Below are positions 1 to 11,560 of a stretch of DNA of 64,000 nt, one piece after another. Location of the stretch: NCBI GenBank assembly GCA_015680905.1, contig CM027385.1, positions 24,620,501 to 24,684,500 of the forward strand, read 5' to 3'. The stretch comes from Coptis chinensis. Its lineage: Eukaryota > Streptophyta > Magnoliopsida > Ranunculales > Ranunculaceae. Below the pieces are notes generated by a model. That model was not told where the DNA came from. It saw nothing but the letters and a program-made list of their open reading frames with translations, and ran no database searches. Position 1 is the stretch's first letter, and every line of letters starts with the position of its first letter. Position numbers and translations under genes: made by a program.

Positions 1-83
1 CTTTAGTATATTGGATTTGGATTGAGTGGTTACAATTGAGATGTGATGTGCATGAAGAATCTCGAAGGTTCCAAGTGGGAGAT

Positions 84-766
84 TGTTGGGTTGTTGGAAC
101 CGTCGAGCTTTGCTCCGGTGTCCGTTCACCACTCTGCTTAACGAACGATGAAGAGGGCGCCGACCGCTGCCCGTCCATCCATCCGCGCCAAGGCGAAATC
201 GTAACCGCTGCCGATGTCCGAAGAAGAAGCGGCACAAGGCCACCTAAGCGGACTCGCTCATGCTCGATGAAGAGGGCGCCAAGGCCACCTATGGGCGCCA
301 CGCAAGCTCCGAATTGCGGCCCAAGCCCATTTTACTTCCCTTTGTCTATGTACACCTATATAAAGGAAATAGATTAGGGTTTTGAAGTACAACTTTGAGA
401 GATTCATTTCTAGGGTATTGTGGGAGCTCTGTTGAGCTAGGGTTTGAGTGAGGCCTCTTCTTATTGATTCTTGATCTCTTGTAAACTCTCCAATCTTTGT
501 TATAAAGGAAACTCGGCTCTTGTGTGTGGATGTAGGTAATATTTACCGAACCACCTAAATCTTTGTGTCTCTTTGCATATTTACTTCCATTATTATTGTT
601 GCTATGAAGGGTGATGATAAGTTAGTGGTTTTGCTTTGTTGAGGTTGTTGTGATAACTACCAAAGTCTTGGGTGGGTGATTTCCTTGGTGTGAGCTCCAA
701 GTTGAAATCATTTGGGATAGAAAGTAACTAGATTGAGGTGTGACTTTCTAGTGAAATCTCCCAACA
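84..766 (+). mobile_element. Copia-type LTR fragment (probable)
   Basis: The stretch starts with TGTTGGG and ends with CCCAACA, as LTRs of this type do. It carries a TATA box (CTATATAAAGG, about 355-365). Further on is the segment 'CTAAATCTTTGTGTCTCTTTG' region (about 556-577), which resembles the 3' part of many plant Ty1/copia LTRs. No 5-bp target duplication is visible (GAGAT on the left, GCTTA on the right), and no methionine-tRNA primer site follows, so this is a degenerate or rearranged LTR rather than an intact element. The 5' part is unusually GC-rich for this window. Orientation is inferred from the TATA box. Boundaries are uncertain. Confidence 0.5.
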
Positions 767-1184
767 GCTTACTCATGGTTAAACCGGAGCTTCTTTTTCA
801 ACTCCCCTGAAGCAAAGGAACAATGACAACCCTAGAAAACTAGGGTTTTGAGGATGGCCGAAATATCTCAACTTGGGACTCCAATTGGTGCTTGGCCTTT
901 TGAAGGAACCCGAATTAGGTAATATTTTCCAATTGGTGTTTAGTGCACATGGCATGTAGTATTAACTATGTCATTGACTACGTAGGTCCATTTGCATATC
1001 TATCTATTCATTTGCAACCCCAACAAATTAAACTCCACCCATGTGACAATAATACCACAACCAAAATATCTGTATGAGTTTATCGAGAATGTGTAGATAG
1101 ACATAGCTAGAATGTGGATGAGTAGATCACATATAAATCTTGAAGTTTTCTTAACTTACAATTAATGTGTTCGAGTTAGAATTT
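767..1184. other. Unassigned stretch next to the LTR fragment
   Basis: No gene is visible. The first part, including an 'AACTAGGGTTTTGAGGATGG' stretch near 838-857, may still belong to the degraded retroelement on its left. The rest is plain AT-rich sequence. Confidence 0.4.
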
Positions 1185-1218
1185 GGGAAAATTACCTATG
1201 AGGGAAAATTACCTATGA
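1185..1218. repeat. 17-bp tandem duplication
   Basis: The unit GGGAAAATTACCTATGA occurs twice head to tail (1185-1201 and 1202-1218) with no mismatch. It sits immediately outside the left arm of the fold-back repeat at 1225. Confidence 0.85.
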
Positions 1219-1224
1219 GCTGAA

Positions 1225-1917
1225 TGGTCTAACTTTTAGGACGAGTCAAATAATAATCAATAATTTTTATTACTAAAAACCAAATTAACTCACTAACCAA
1301 TTAAGAGGTCTAGTTATATTAACGCAGTATAGTATTTTAATTTATTACATTTTTTTCTTAAGAATACCACTCCCTTTTCTGTTTTTGCCGTCATTAAGTT
1401 TTTTCATTTTTCAATAAGAAATTAGTTAGAATATCCCATTCATTTCCTCTTCATTTTTACATCAATAATTGATATAAGTAAACAACATGTTCAACAACTT
1501 TAAAATCAAAAAAGAAAATTTAGAGTTTGTGTAGAAATTTTAAAGTAATATTTTAATTGGAAGAAATACATTTAATTAGAGCGCTTATTGGTTTGATAAG
1601 ATGAAGAAGAGAAAAGGTGAATGGTGAAGTTGAAGAAAATGATTGACTAAGAGAGAAAGAAGATAATGGACGTAGAGGTGAGAATGTTTGAGTGAATCAC
1701 TTTTTGAATTCTTAGATTTGAAAAAGAATAACATTATTAGTTGTTACCGAAAAATAAAATAAAAGAAAAATAAAATTTTTTTTGGAGAAGAGTATTTCTG
1801 GAAAAAAGAAATAATTTACGCTCCTTGAGTTAGTTTTATCTGGCTCCTCCTAGTTAGTCTAGTTTTTTGTAACAAAAATTATAGATTACCATTTGACTCG
1901 TCCTAAAAGTTAGACCA
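1225..1917. repeat. Fold-back element with inverted arms (1225-1251 and 1891-1917)
   Basis: A 27-base segment starting TGGTCTAACTTTTAGG at 1225-1251 returns as its exact reverse complement at 1891-1917. The similarity continues inwards imperfectly for about 45 more bases (to about 1297 and down to about 1850). The loop of about 640 bases holds purine-rich sequence and no convincing reading frame. The shape fits a fold-back or MITE-like element. No clear target duplication was found, so the class is not assigned. Confidence 0.7.
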
Positions 1918-3647
1918 CTTAGTTTTTGGTCATAGAAATTTGAAAGTTCCATCCATAAGTAATTTTGCGTTTGAACTAAGTTACTATATTTCGGAATTCT
2001 GATAGCCCCAACAAAAACTGGAATTCCAGTAAATTTTGAAGTCGATCCGATTTCACAACTCATACTTTTCAATTCACAACTCATCAACGGAGAGTACGGA
2101 CAAGACTCTTGGTGAATGATGTGTTAATAGACTAACTGCCCTCTGCCCCTCCAAGCAACTTAACTCCGAATGGGATGGGGACAAAACATATTTGGTCGTA
2201 AAGAGGTCCAAATACACATTTGTTTTTTCTAGTACGTCATGCATATATGATATTTGACTCTAAAACTACTAAGCAAGTAAACAGTCAAAACCCAATGTCA
2301 GCGCAATCAGTCCAGCTTAAGCATTATGACCACATGGCCACATTGCCCAACTGCAGAACCCTTACAATGTACTTGGATGAAGCTTGAATTCTGGTGTAGA
2401 AACACAAGGTATGGTGCGTAGGGGTGTGCATGGGTACTCAATTATCCGAAATTGAACCGGAACTGAAACCGTTTAGAACTGAATAGTAAATAACTGATGA
2501 GTATCCAAACTGAAATCGGAACTGATTATTATGATTTTGATATATAAAGTTTAATATTATATTATACTAAAAAAAAACAAATCAAAATATTATAATATAT
2601 AGTTTTTGTTTGTTAGGTGTAAAAGTCTACTAGATATATGGTGTCTAAATTTTTTGTTTCAATCGTCTAAATTGGTGCCTCTTTTATGTAGGCTTCGAAG
2701 TGGCAATTTCTTGAGAGAACATCATTTATTCTAAGATAAGGTATGTTCATATTGATCTTTTACATAATTTTACTATTCTCGATTTTAATAATAGAGGTTG
2801 CTGGTTTATTTATTTATTTTTTGGATGTGAGTATGCAACTTAATTGTCTGCTACTTAGTAACTAAAATTATTTAGTTGAATATTTTCATCAAGTAGTGAC
2901 TTTTATCTAGTGCCATGACCCATTTCCTTTATGATACTCAAAGAACTTGGATTTTAACTTCAACTTAAAATAATCTACTGGTGAATCCCTGATTTGATCG
3001 AGTTTTTGAAATTAAATAATGTATAGCCTTGAGTACTTGGATTAGTCAATTGTTGGGGGTTAATGATGTGGGTTTGGCCGTTTGAATGCATGCATTTTCT
3101 AGTACAAAATGGAGCTAATGTGAATATGTAGTCCATGGATAACTTTTCCTCTAAATGGTTTGTCTTTCTTCTTCATCAGGCAATTTGTATAAAGTGTCGT
3201 TGATGATAAGACCTAATGAAGAGAGTATATTGTTTAGAATTAGGCAGTTTAAGGGTGTTTGATTTTTTGAAATAATTCTAATGGGAAACCTTTAATTTTG
3301 TAGAAAATTTTAGATCAATCTTTCGATTTTGTAGAAACATTTCACAACTCTACAATTTTAATTGTGTGTTTTGTCAATTAGTGGGAGTGGAAGAGTTTGG
3401 GTGAGATTAGAGTGATTAAATTTGTTTAGTTCTTTAATTTGTTCGTTTCTTATTGCATGAGTTATGATCTTTGATATATATCATTTTCTTGTATGTATGA
3501 GTACTAATTTTTTCTAACGCATGTATACCCCTATACTAGACATGTTTCACTATAGCAAGTATACTATATTGAGCTATGAACTTGTGGGATTGACATGTAG
3601 AACCTAAAATGCCTTTTTTGTTTTGTTTTTATATTTTTTTTGTCGTA
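1918..3647. other. No gene recognised; AT-rich DNA with repeat remnants
   Basis: Only short, low-quality reading frames are present. At about 2425-2530 there is a remnant with GGGGTGTGCATGGG followed by AACCGGAAC-type runs, of the same flavour as the larger AACCGG-rich repeat at 24.4-25.3 kb. A cryptic splice-donor-like 'GATAAGGTATG' lies near 2740, but no exon could be built around it. Confidence 0.4.
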
Positions 3648-3876
3648 GTTGTTACTGTCAGTGAAGTAGAGGCTTTGTATGAACTTTTTAAGAAATTGAG
3701 AAGCTCGATAATCGATGATAGACTTATTCACAATGTCTGTCCTTCTAGCTTTTCTTGAGGTTCCCTGATTAGTCCAGGATTGATTGTTCATCACCTGTCC
3801 CATTCTCGTGATTAGGAAGAATTTCAGGTTGGCCTTATTCAGAAACAGCAACAAACGAAATCGCTTTGTAGATAGG
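3648..3876 (+). pseudogene. Calcineurin B-like (CBL) calcium sensor, two-exon fragment
   Basis: CBL proteins are EF-hand calcium sensors that recruit CIPK kinases to membranes. The first exon (about 3648-3734) reads [20 protein letters not shown], which closely matches the conserved N-terminal segment of plant CBLs just before EF-hand 1. A short intron follows (GTCTGT...GATTAG), and then an exon at 3816-3876 encoding EEFQ and LALFRNSNKRNRFVDR, with a GTATGT donor after it. Those two pieces are the expected neighbours in a CBL gene. One extra G after EEFQ shifts the frame, and I found neither the first exon nor the remaining EF-hand exons nearby. This is therefore a gene relic or a captured fragment. 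Family recognition is strong; which CBL it came from cannot be told. Confidence 0.8.
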
Positions 3877-4149
3877 GTATGTTGCTAGCTTATCTAATCT
3901 TCTTGTTTACTGCATATATGAGTGATATATGTTCTTGTGGAGCTATGCCTCAATTAACTTTTGTCTATATGGCTAACTTGTCCTGGATTAAATTGTGTAT
4001 GATTAAATAGTTTTACTTCTTGAACACACTAGTGATTTCTGAATTTATTTTTCGAAGTTAGGCCACTTCGAATCCGTTTTCTACTTTAGTCAAGTACTAT
4101 ACAAGTAGAAGGCAAGTAGTAAGTACCGCTTCACGGTCTTTATTAATTA

Positions 4150-4635
4150 GGGCATCTCCAATGGTGGGGGGTGTAAACCGTATAGAGTGGAAATTTTACA
4201 CTCCAAATGTCAAAAAACTCTTTTCAATAGGAGTGTTATACCGTAGGTAATAGAATATTAGTTGATAGAGAGGGTGGGGAATTTCTCTCTCGCTATCAGC
4301 TAATAAAAAGCTCGGGCGACACTCGAACAGACTTCTGAGTAAAAAAAAAATTCGGACGTCACTTGGAGTGTCGTCCATATCTATTTTTAAAGTCACAATT
4401 TGAAAATTTTAAACTCGGACGACACTTGAAGTGACGTCCCACTTTAAAGTGGGACGTCACTTCAAGTGTGTCATCCGAGTTTAAAATTGAACTTTTTTAC
4501 ACTTCTCCATTGGAAACAATAGAAAGTGGATATTTATGGACTCTACAATAATTTACAATTGGAGTTGTAAAATCCTAATGACACCTAGAAAATACCTATG
4601 TGGAGGTGTAATTTTACACCCCCATGGAGATGCCC
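4150..4635. mobile_element. Tourist-like MITE (PIF/Harbinger type) with TTA target duplication
   Basis: The element starts GGGCATCTCCAATGGTGGGG and ends with the matching inverted CCCCCATGGAGATGCCC. It is flanked on both sides by TTA (4147-4149 and 4636-4638), the 3-bp duplication typical of PIF/Harbinger elements. It is 486 bp long and has no coding capacity. Inside are several copies of a CGGACGTCACTTGAAGTGTCGTCC-like motif in both orientations, including the long palindrome described separately. The short minus-strand reading frame inside it is not a gene. Confidence 0.88.
4414..4479. repeat. Near-perfect 66-bp palindrome inside the MITE
   Basis: The left arm runs CTCGGACGACACTTGAAGTG onward and meets its reverse complement at the central CTTTAAAG (about 4443-4450). 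The arms are about 33 bases with one mismatch and one single-base difference. RNA from either strand would fold into a long hairpin, a typical source of small RNAs. Confidence 0.85.
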
Positions 4636-4638
4636 TTA

Positions 4639-5670
4639 CAAAGTTGTATATATTAGTTTCTTTCTAACAAGGTATGTTTCCTTGATTTTCAGGTAGCGTA
4701 TATAATACCAATATTTAGTTAAGTGTTCAATAGCATCTGTAAACGTCTTTGAAAGAGTTGGACCTGTCATCCACTTAATGCAGTTGTCATGGCGCCTGGT
4801 CTTCCACATGAGGTTAGTTTTACCTTGTAATTGGACCCACTTCTCCACCAAGATAGTTTTACAATTAATTGTTTTGAGTTTCTAAAGTTTCTCTTTTTAT
4901 AACCTAGGTTTTGACTAGCTAGGGTTTCTAGTGCTTCTAGTGTTAATTGGTTTAACAGTACTAGAACTCATCTAAGGTGCTTGAAGTTGTCTTTCGCTTT
5001 TTATTATACCGATTTCATTTATATTTTGTCTATTGTTCTAGCTAGGGTTTGGACACTTGTTTATCCACAAGAAATTGCTGGGTCTGCAAAGAAAAGTTAA
5101 TGAGGTACTCATTCTGACTTTTTGGTAGGAAGGGCCAACAAAATTCACTGGATGGAATTCAAAGGCTTGCATTCGCGTGACTTAAGATATGAAGATATAG
5201 TATTGTCGAGATCTAGTACTGATGGTTTTGTTCCCTGCTACGGATACTACAATTTTCAAGTTTGATGCACCATATGATTTGCTTCAGACCTTCCTAATAC
5301 AAGGTTGGAAATGGCTAAGCACTTTGCCGGAAGGTGTAGCCTCCACATATATATTTGTTTGTTTATTTGATTTTCATGGTACGTGTTTGTATAAAAATTA
5401 TACGTGCATGCAGTGGCGTTTAACATTAACTTGTATGCATGGATGATTAACTTTTATATACCTAGCATGCTTGTTTTTGGGATCTTGGTTAATTCAATCC
5501 TTGACTTTGCAAGCTTTCTTTTATATATCTTTTGGGATGATTAATGAGGTGTAGGATGGTTATGGTGATTGGTGGTTATTTGTAGGTGTAAGACTTTTGC
5601 TAGGTGATTGGTAGTTATTTGTGGATTGCATGTGAAAAGATCTAAGAATTAAAATATCAAATATTATTGT
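4639..5670. other. No gene recognised
   Basis: A minus-strand open stretch at 4636-4851 (containing KWVQLQGKTNLMWKTRRHDN) and a plus-strand one at 5222-5446 (containing GWKWLSTLPEG) have somewhat protein-like composition. Neither matches a family I know, and neither has a clear gene structure. Confidence 0.35.
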
Positions 5671-6025
5671 TTTTTTTTAAAAACAACACTGCCACGGTTT
5701 ATAACTGTAGCAAAAACAACAGATCCCACGGATCAAAACCATAGGAACAACTGACCTTTTCCCACATACCAAAATCATAGGGAAAAGTGGCCACGGATTA
5801 TCCAACGGTTTCTGCCGTGGCCATACCGACGGCAATAGCTGACGCAAAGACTGTTGCTGTTGGTAGGCTTTACCCACGGTCATGACTGTGGGTAGACCAT
5901 TTCCGACGCATAAAAAGCCCATGGTCCTGCGACGGTCCAAAACCACGGTAAAAGACAAAAACCGTGGGAAAAGGTCTTGTCTTTTCCCACTATTTTGGAC
6001 TGGTAAAACCTGTTTTCTTGTAGTG
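5671..6025 (-). mobile_element. Solo CACTA (En/Spm) transposon end
   Basis: The right border is TTTTCTTGTAGTG (6013-6025), whose reverse complement CACTACAAGAAAA is a classic CACTA terminus. The preceding 350 bases hold many copies of a CCACGG/CCGTGG motif in both directions, which is what the subterminal transposase-binding repeats of CACTA elements look like. No matching left terminus was found, so this appears to be an isolated or truncated end. The left limit is set by where the repeats stop. Confidence 0.7.
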
Positions 6026-6161
6026 CAGCATAATAGTTAATGTGTGTTATTAAATGTATGTTTTATAATATTACGTTAAATACGTGTATTATAAATCTTA
6101 ATAATAATGTCAACGTCCACACGTATACTATGAATTAATTAGCTAATATAATATATATATA

Positions 6162-6260
6162 TATTATAATAAAACAAAATAGGTAGACAAAGAGTGGTCG
6201 GGATCGCATGGGGATCTGAGTTAGATGGGAATAGGTGTACGTACGCTCTAAATCATTTTG
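6162..6260 (+). mobile_element. Degenerate Helitron-like 5' end (possible)
   Basis: TATTATAATAAAACAAAATAG, followed by GACAAAGAG, GGTCGGGATCG and TGGGGATCTGAGTT, is clearly related to the stretch at 29300-29390, which begins TCTATTATAATAAAAC as plant Helitron 5' ends do. Here the leading TC is replaced by TA. Homology between the two places is visible by eye; the Helitron assignment is inference. Confidence 0.4.
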
Positions 6261-8131
6261 AAACATCTCTGAGTAGTCTTTTAAAGCACATTAATATCTA
6301 AAAATGACAATTAAAGTTTGAATAAAGGCATAAACTAATTCTTATTTATTGAGTTTAATTTCTAAATTACTCCTAATGAGCTTTAGACGTGGGCTTCCAT
6401 AAAATAAATGACAAATTGACCATTTTAAACATAATGCCTCTTTAAAGATTTGGGATAACCATCAATTCTTCTAATTTAAGAGCATTAACGCCTACCCCTT
6501 TCTTCCTCTCCCTTAACCCCCCTTCCTAACCGTTACTCCAATAACATAAACTCCATTAATAATCTCCATTAACCAAAAAATTCCAAAAAAAAACCCTCTA
6601 TTATATCTCCTAATTCCTTCTATCACTATATCTCTCACACATATAATTCTTTGGTGCAATACTTTTACACATATCTCAGGTTCTATCTGCACCATTTTTG
6701 TTAATTTTTGTTTAGTTTTTTAATTTTGTTTTACTCTTCCCAAATCATTCCAAACCTTCTAACTTCATCTTAAACTCCACTCTTTCTCATTATTGGTACC
6801 ATGAAGTACCAACTATAATCCCCTGTTTTCTTTTTCTTTTTCTTAAGTCACATGTGCAAATTTTTGTGTATTTTCTTTATTGCCTTTATAGCAAATTTAG
6901 TTTTCCTAGAATTCCTGCTTTACTGACATCTGTTATTAGTGTTTGTTCAAAGGTTTTGACAAAATCCTCTTCAATCATCATCGGTGAATGACAACAATTA
7001 ATCATGCAACTATTCTCCCTATTAAATCTAGCAACTTCTCGATTAGGTATTTTTTTTAGATTTTTTTTGTCCATGTTGTTAGTCTATTTTTATGTTAAGT
7101 GAACAATAGCATTTACGAAGATGTTCATTCAGTGCTACCAGGTGTTTGTAAAAAGTTCAAAATTTTATCAAACTAATTTGGTTGACTACTAGAATTGCCC
7201 ACTTGAAATGCCTTATTTTTGTAATTGATCGAGCAAGAAAAGAGACCAGTGAATTTTTTTCAACAATCTTGATTTCCTATTAAGAAGGGTTGCTCACCAT
7301 TATTTTTATATAAGAAAAGGGCATTCAACTTATTACATCTCTAGAGTAAGCAATACTTTTTTAATAATTATTTGTTGCGGATTTCTTATGTTTTTCCTCT
7401 TGCCTTTGAGGTCATTGTGCAAATTTTATGCATTCTGCCATACACACATCCGATACAAAAACATTTACTCGTGTTAATATGTGTTTGGCACAAAGTTCGC
7501 ACTTATAAGCAATTTGCTAACAATGTTCCTTTAGGGGTAACACCGAAATAATAGAATTGTGGACCGTAGTTCTTAAGAAATAAATTTGAAATTCCTATGA
7601 CAAGCTTATGGATTGATTATTTCCCTCGCTTTTGTCTCTAGGAGTTACCGCCCATACCTTTTAGGGTGATTTAGCAATTTGAATGACACTTAAACTGAAT
7701 AAGAGAGACTTTAATTGAGTTAGAGACATCACAGACTTAAACTTCGCAGCTATAGAAGTTTAACAGTAGAAATTGGAATTCAGCATTGCGTAATAATTTT
7801 TGGGTGCGTGTGTTCTAATGATTTTTTTCCGTTTCAACACCACAAATATTGCCTCTGCAAGTTAAGTGTAAGGACACATTATATTGAATTGACTCTGGCA
7901 ACTTTATTGGTAGTTCAGGACTCCGTCTTTTGTTCATTGTTTTTTTTCCCTCTTCATTGAATTTATGCTACTATTCTTTGGAAATAAAACCACACTTATC
8001 ATTTTGGACGTATCCTGGGGGTTTACTGGAAACTTCCGACATCATTGGCAAGAGATCATGAAGTATTAATTATCTGCCTTTTTCTATCAAGGATTGATCG
8101 CTTTTTAGTTGTAACAATGATATCCGGTACT
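6261..8131. other. No gene recognised
   Basis: AT-rich sequence with only short frames. At about 6478-6500, TAAGAGCATTAACGCC resembles the start of a Tourist-type MITE, but no partner end was found. Confidence 0.4.
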
Positions 8132-8132
8132 T

Positions 8133-8168
<36 letters not shown>

Positions 8169-8178
8169 TTTTTTTTTC
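8132..8178. repeat. (TG)n microsatellite followed by a T run
   Basis: About 16 TG units (8132-8164) run directly into about 13 T residues. The open frame that crosses it (VCVCVCVFFFF) is an artefact of the repeat. Confidence 0.95.
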
Positions 8179-8334
8179 TTTTTTGCTAAATGTATTCCCA
8201 CTTTTTGCCTTTTGGTTCATATTAATTTATGTTAATATGAATCATTAATTATACAATTGAGACTTATCTGATTTCAAATGTTCCTCTCTTGCAGGCAGCA
8301 ACGACATTTAGAGATGATGGTTTTGCACTATCAC

Positions 8335-8392
8335 ATATGGGTACTCTTCTTATTGGTCATTGGATATGGGTACTCTTCTTATTGGTCATTGG
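8335..8392. repeat. 29-bp perfect tandem duplication
   Basis: The unit beginning ATATGGGTACTCTTCTTATT occurs at 8335-8363 and 8364-8392 without a mismatch. It lies just after a good acceptor-like TCTTGCAG (8287-8294), but no known protein is encoded. Confidence 0.9.
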
Positions 8393-11256
8393 AGTCACCG
8401 AAGCTAGAATAGTTAATAATGGTTCATCTTTAAGCTTCGTTTGTTTCAAACTTTACTGGATTTTCATTCGTCTTCTTTATGCTTTATGGCTAGCTTGGTT
8501 ATAATAGCTTGATACAAACATTTGTGCACTCTAATAAACTCTAATATAATATGCAGTCATTAATGGTTTTCATCCATAAACTAACTTTAAGTTTCACGAG
8601 TATGGCCATTCATTAACTTACCAAGATGCATTTCCTTAGCTTAGTAAAAGGTCCGTTGTTGATTTTATTCTTAATTGAACTAATTTGTGAAACACCTGCT
8701 GGTAGCAACTTAATTGAACTAATTTGTGAACCTCCCTTTCTACTAAATCCAGCTTCTTTTGACATCATATTTGTACATCTACATGAGTAAGTAAGTAAAT
8801 CCTTATCTGAATGTGTTTTGTTTAAACCCATTAATTTTCTTTTAACTGAAACATCGTGAGTTATTACTTGAATTTTTGGTACTTTTACAATACTCAATGT
8901 TTTCTAATATTCTCTAACATGGATGTATAGAAGCTTATAGCTATTATAAGCTGATTTTCTCAGCTATTGACATTGATGCATATAGTTTATAGCTCTCATA
9001 TGGAGAATGACAAAGGCTAGACTCATATTTTACTCAGTAAGCAAGCAGGACAAGCATTTGTTCACACTGATCACGTAAGTACTTATCAAAAGACTATTGG
9101 ACCTTCATATATCTTTTAGCATGCATTGTGTTGCATATAACAACTTAATTATCTAAATACTATTGTGTTGTTTAGGACCAAAAGAGTATAAGTTTGTGTA
9201 GCTCTCAAACTTTTTATATAGTTAATGCTTGGTATTTGATCTAAGCTCATTCTAATTGTCAAATACTGGATATGCATAACCTAAGCATGACGGACATTTG
9301 AACACATTCCAATGGAGAAATAGGTTTGTCCTTCTCTTCCCCTTTTATATTCTTTTTCCTTTACCACTTTTGTTTTCCTTTTTGCAAGTGATTAAACTAA
9401 AACAGGAGACTAATATTATTATGACTTTAAAATAGGGGAATAACCTATTCTTGATGAGACTAAACAACATAGTAAAATGGCATTGTAATAGTCAAACCAA
9501 CAACACAAATACTTGACAATACAAATTTCAGAGTGATATCATGTCTTTATAGTTATAATAGTAAAAGTCTGGAAAATCAGCTAACTCATGCAGGTGGATT
9601 TTTTCTTCGCAGCAGACTTAGGGATATTGACGGTGTTTTATAAAATAAATAAATAAATAAATGACGGCGATGTGGCAAATGGGAAATTTGGGATAGGACT
9701 ACAAGAGCATATCCTTTTCCAAAATCTCCTTGGCGATTTCATCTTTGGAATTTGGTATCATCTTTGGAATTTGATGCAACAAACCAAGGATTAATATCCT
9801 TCTACCTCCTCGTAGAGTGCTTTTTGGTGCATCTCAACAGACTTTTTGGCACAGTACCATTACCACCAATCTCGACTTTTTGTTTATGCAAGTCTATGTC
9901 ATCCTTTTTTAGAAATTTATCACAAATGCATGTGTATATGTAATTGAAATGTACAGAAGGCATGGGCATGTATATGCCACTTTGTAACAAGGATGCTATT
10001 GTCATGTTTTGGATATTCACTAGATCATCAAACAATTTATCATACCCTCAATTAATCTTACAGTTGCAATGTTTGAGATACTTGAGATATTTAATCGCCA
10101 CCCACTTTGTTTCATTCGCTTATGTTGATTTTATGGACGTCTTTATTTTGGATTCTCCATATGTAGTTACTACTGACATGGTTTAATTGGCATACTTAGG
10201 ATTCACATGGATTGGCTGTGGGAAATTATGGATTGGTTATGGAAGTAGGCATGTAGTATAGCTAAATTACCCAACCATTCTTTACTCTAATCGGCATATA
10301 TACAATGGTTTATTTGCATAATGGATAATCTTTCCAAATCACTAGATGGGATCATGGGACAGGCAATAAAGCTCTTGCTTCCAGTGAAGAAAAATTCCCA
10401 GTTTCTAATTAAGCCGACGCACACCCTCGGCACTTCAGGTCAACAAATAGTCTTAACAATATACGACTACATTTACAAAACTTACTTAAAACTGATTGTC
10501 ATGATTGGAAAAAAAAAAGGGTCTTTTTGTAGTACGTCACACTACATTAGCGTTGTTTTGTATTTAGTCACACTGTTTCAAGTAATTTGAATTTAGTCAC
10601 TCTTCGTCAATAAGTCTGTTAGGTGCAGTTAGTCAATATATATAATAATGTGAGTGCATTCTAAGCTCAAGAAAAAAAGGAAATATAATTATTTGAAGGA
10701 TCGTATATTATCTTATCGTGGTGTACGTGGCCAGGGGATTAGGTAATAGTGGCCACATTATGTTTGTGTAGAAATGGTGTATGTTTGTTTTGCAGAGAAT
10801 CAAATTGTTCTCCAAGGACTCTCAACACCCAAAAAGACCATAAACTCATGTTTGATGTCACATGTACGTTATGTACAATTTTATTTTATTTTATACTTTT
10901 TATTTACTTTTTTATTTACTTTTTTTTTGTGGTTGTGATTATTAGCATCGTGGAATGGTTAGATTGCATTGTAGAAGGAAATTGGGATACAACTAAAAAG
11001 CATCAAAATAGGTCATGCGAATGGAATGCTGAAGACTTTTGGAAGTAGAATTACTTTCGTTGATTGGAGGTTTAGACCTTTCACATAACAATGTTTATGT
11101 AAGCTTGATTTTTTTTGTTTATTTTTATTTTTGTCCTTATTACTAATAAGTTAGTAAAGCCAGCAATCTACCAACCGCAACAATTTCTGTAACAATTTCA
11201 ATCAAAATTTAAGGATTGATTGAACAAATGAAATGATGAGTGTATGACCCTATTAA
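8393..11256. other. No gene recognised; minor repeats
   Basis: No convincing gene. The segment GAACTAATTTGTGAA occurs twice near 8680-8730, and there is an (AAAT)n run at about 9643-9662. A segment at about 10464-10516 ending CATGATTGGAAAAAA recurs, imperfectly, at about 11885-11937; the meaning of that 50-bp direct repeat is unknown. Confidence 0.4.
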
Positions 11257-11560
11257 TTGGTGTCTGCTTCTGATTTTTATTCTGGTGATTTGATTGTTTG
11301 GTTGATGAAAGAGTTTGAGGTGGAAAACTCTTGGGCTAAAGAATGTGTTATAAATAGAGAAGCATTTGATAGTTGTTGCTTTGGACTTGGAGGTCTTGAA
11401 GTGATGCAAGCAAAAAACGGTGATCTTATATTGCTTGGTAAGGGGCGAATCTTGGTTATTAGGACATCAAAAAGAAGCTTTTTAGGCCCATTGAGATTAG
11501 CACTGGTGAGGCAGATCCAATACGACAGATCCTTCCAGTGGGGAGTTTAGAGAAGGGAAT
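11257..11560 (+). pseudogene. F-box-associated (FBA) domain fragment
   Basis: F-box proteins are substrate receptors of SCF ubiquitin ligases; plant F-box proteins often carry a C-terminal FBA interaction domain. The translation contains LIVWLMKEFEVENSWAKECV followed about 25 residues later by KNGDLILLGKGRILVI. That is the usual FBA pattern (W-x-MKEYGV-x-x-SW-T-K..., then NGEILL..., then a 'YDP' strand). No F-box motif and no upstream part of the FBA domain are visible, and the end shifts frame near 11485, where another frame gives ISTGEADPIRQILPVGSLEK. I read it as a truncated relic. The family call rests on the motif pattern only. Confidence 0.6.

Noticed and set aside
36..377. 113-codon frame at the left edge, arginine- and proline-rich
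   Set aside because: It sits in the GC-richer part of an LTR-like sequence and ends over its TATA box; no domain.
3564..3854. Minus-strand 96-codon open frame
   Set aside because: Antisense to the CBL exons, which explain the sequence better.
5677..5958. 93-codon minus-strand open frame
   Set aside because: It lies wholly in the subterminal repeat array of a CACTA end.
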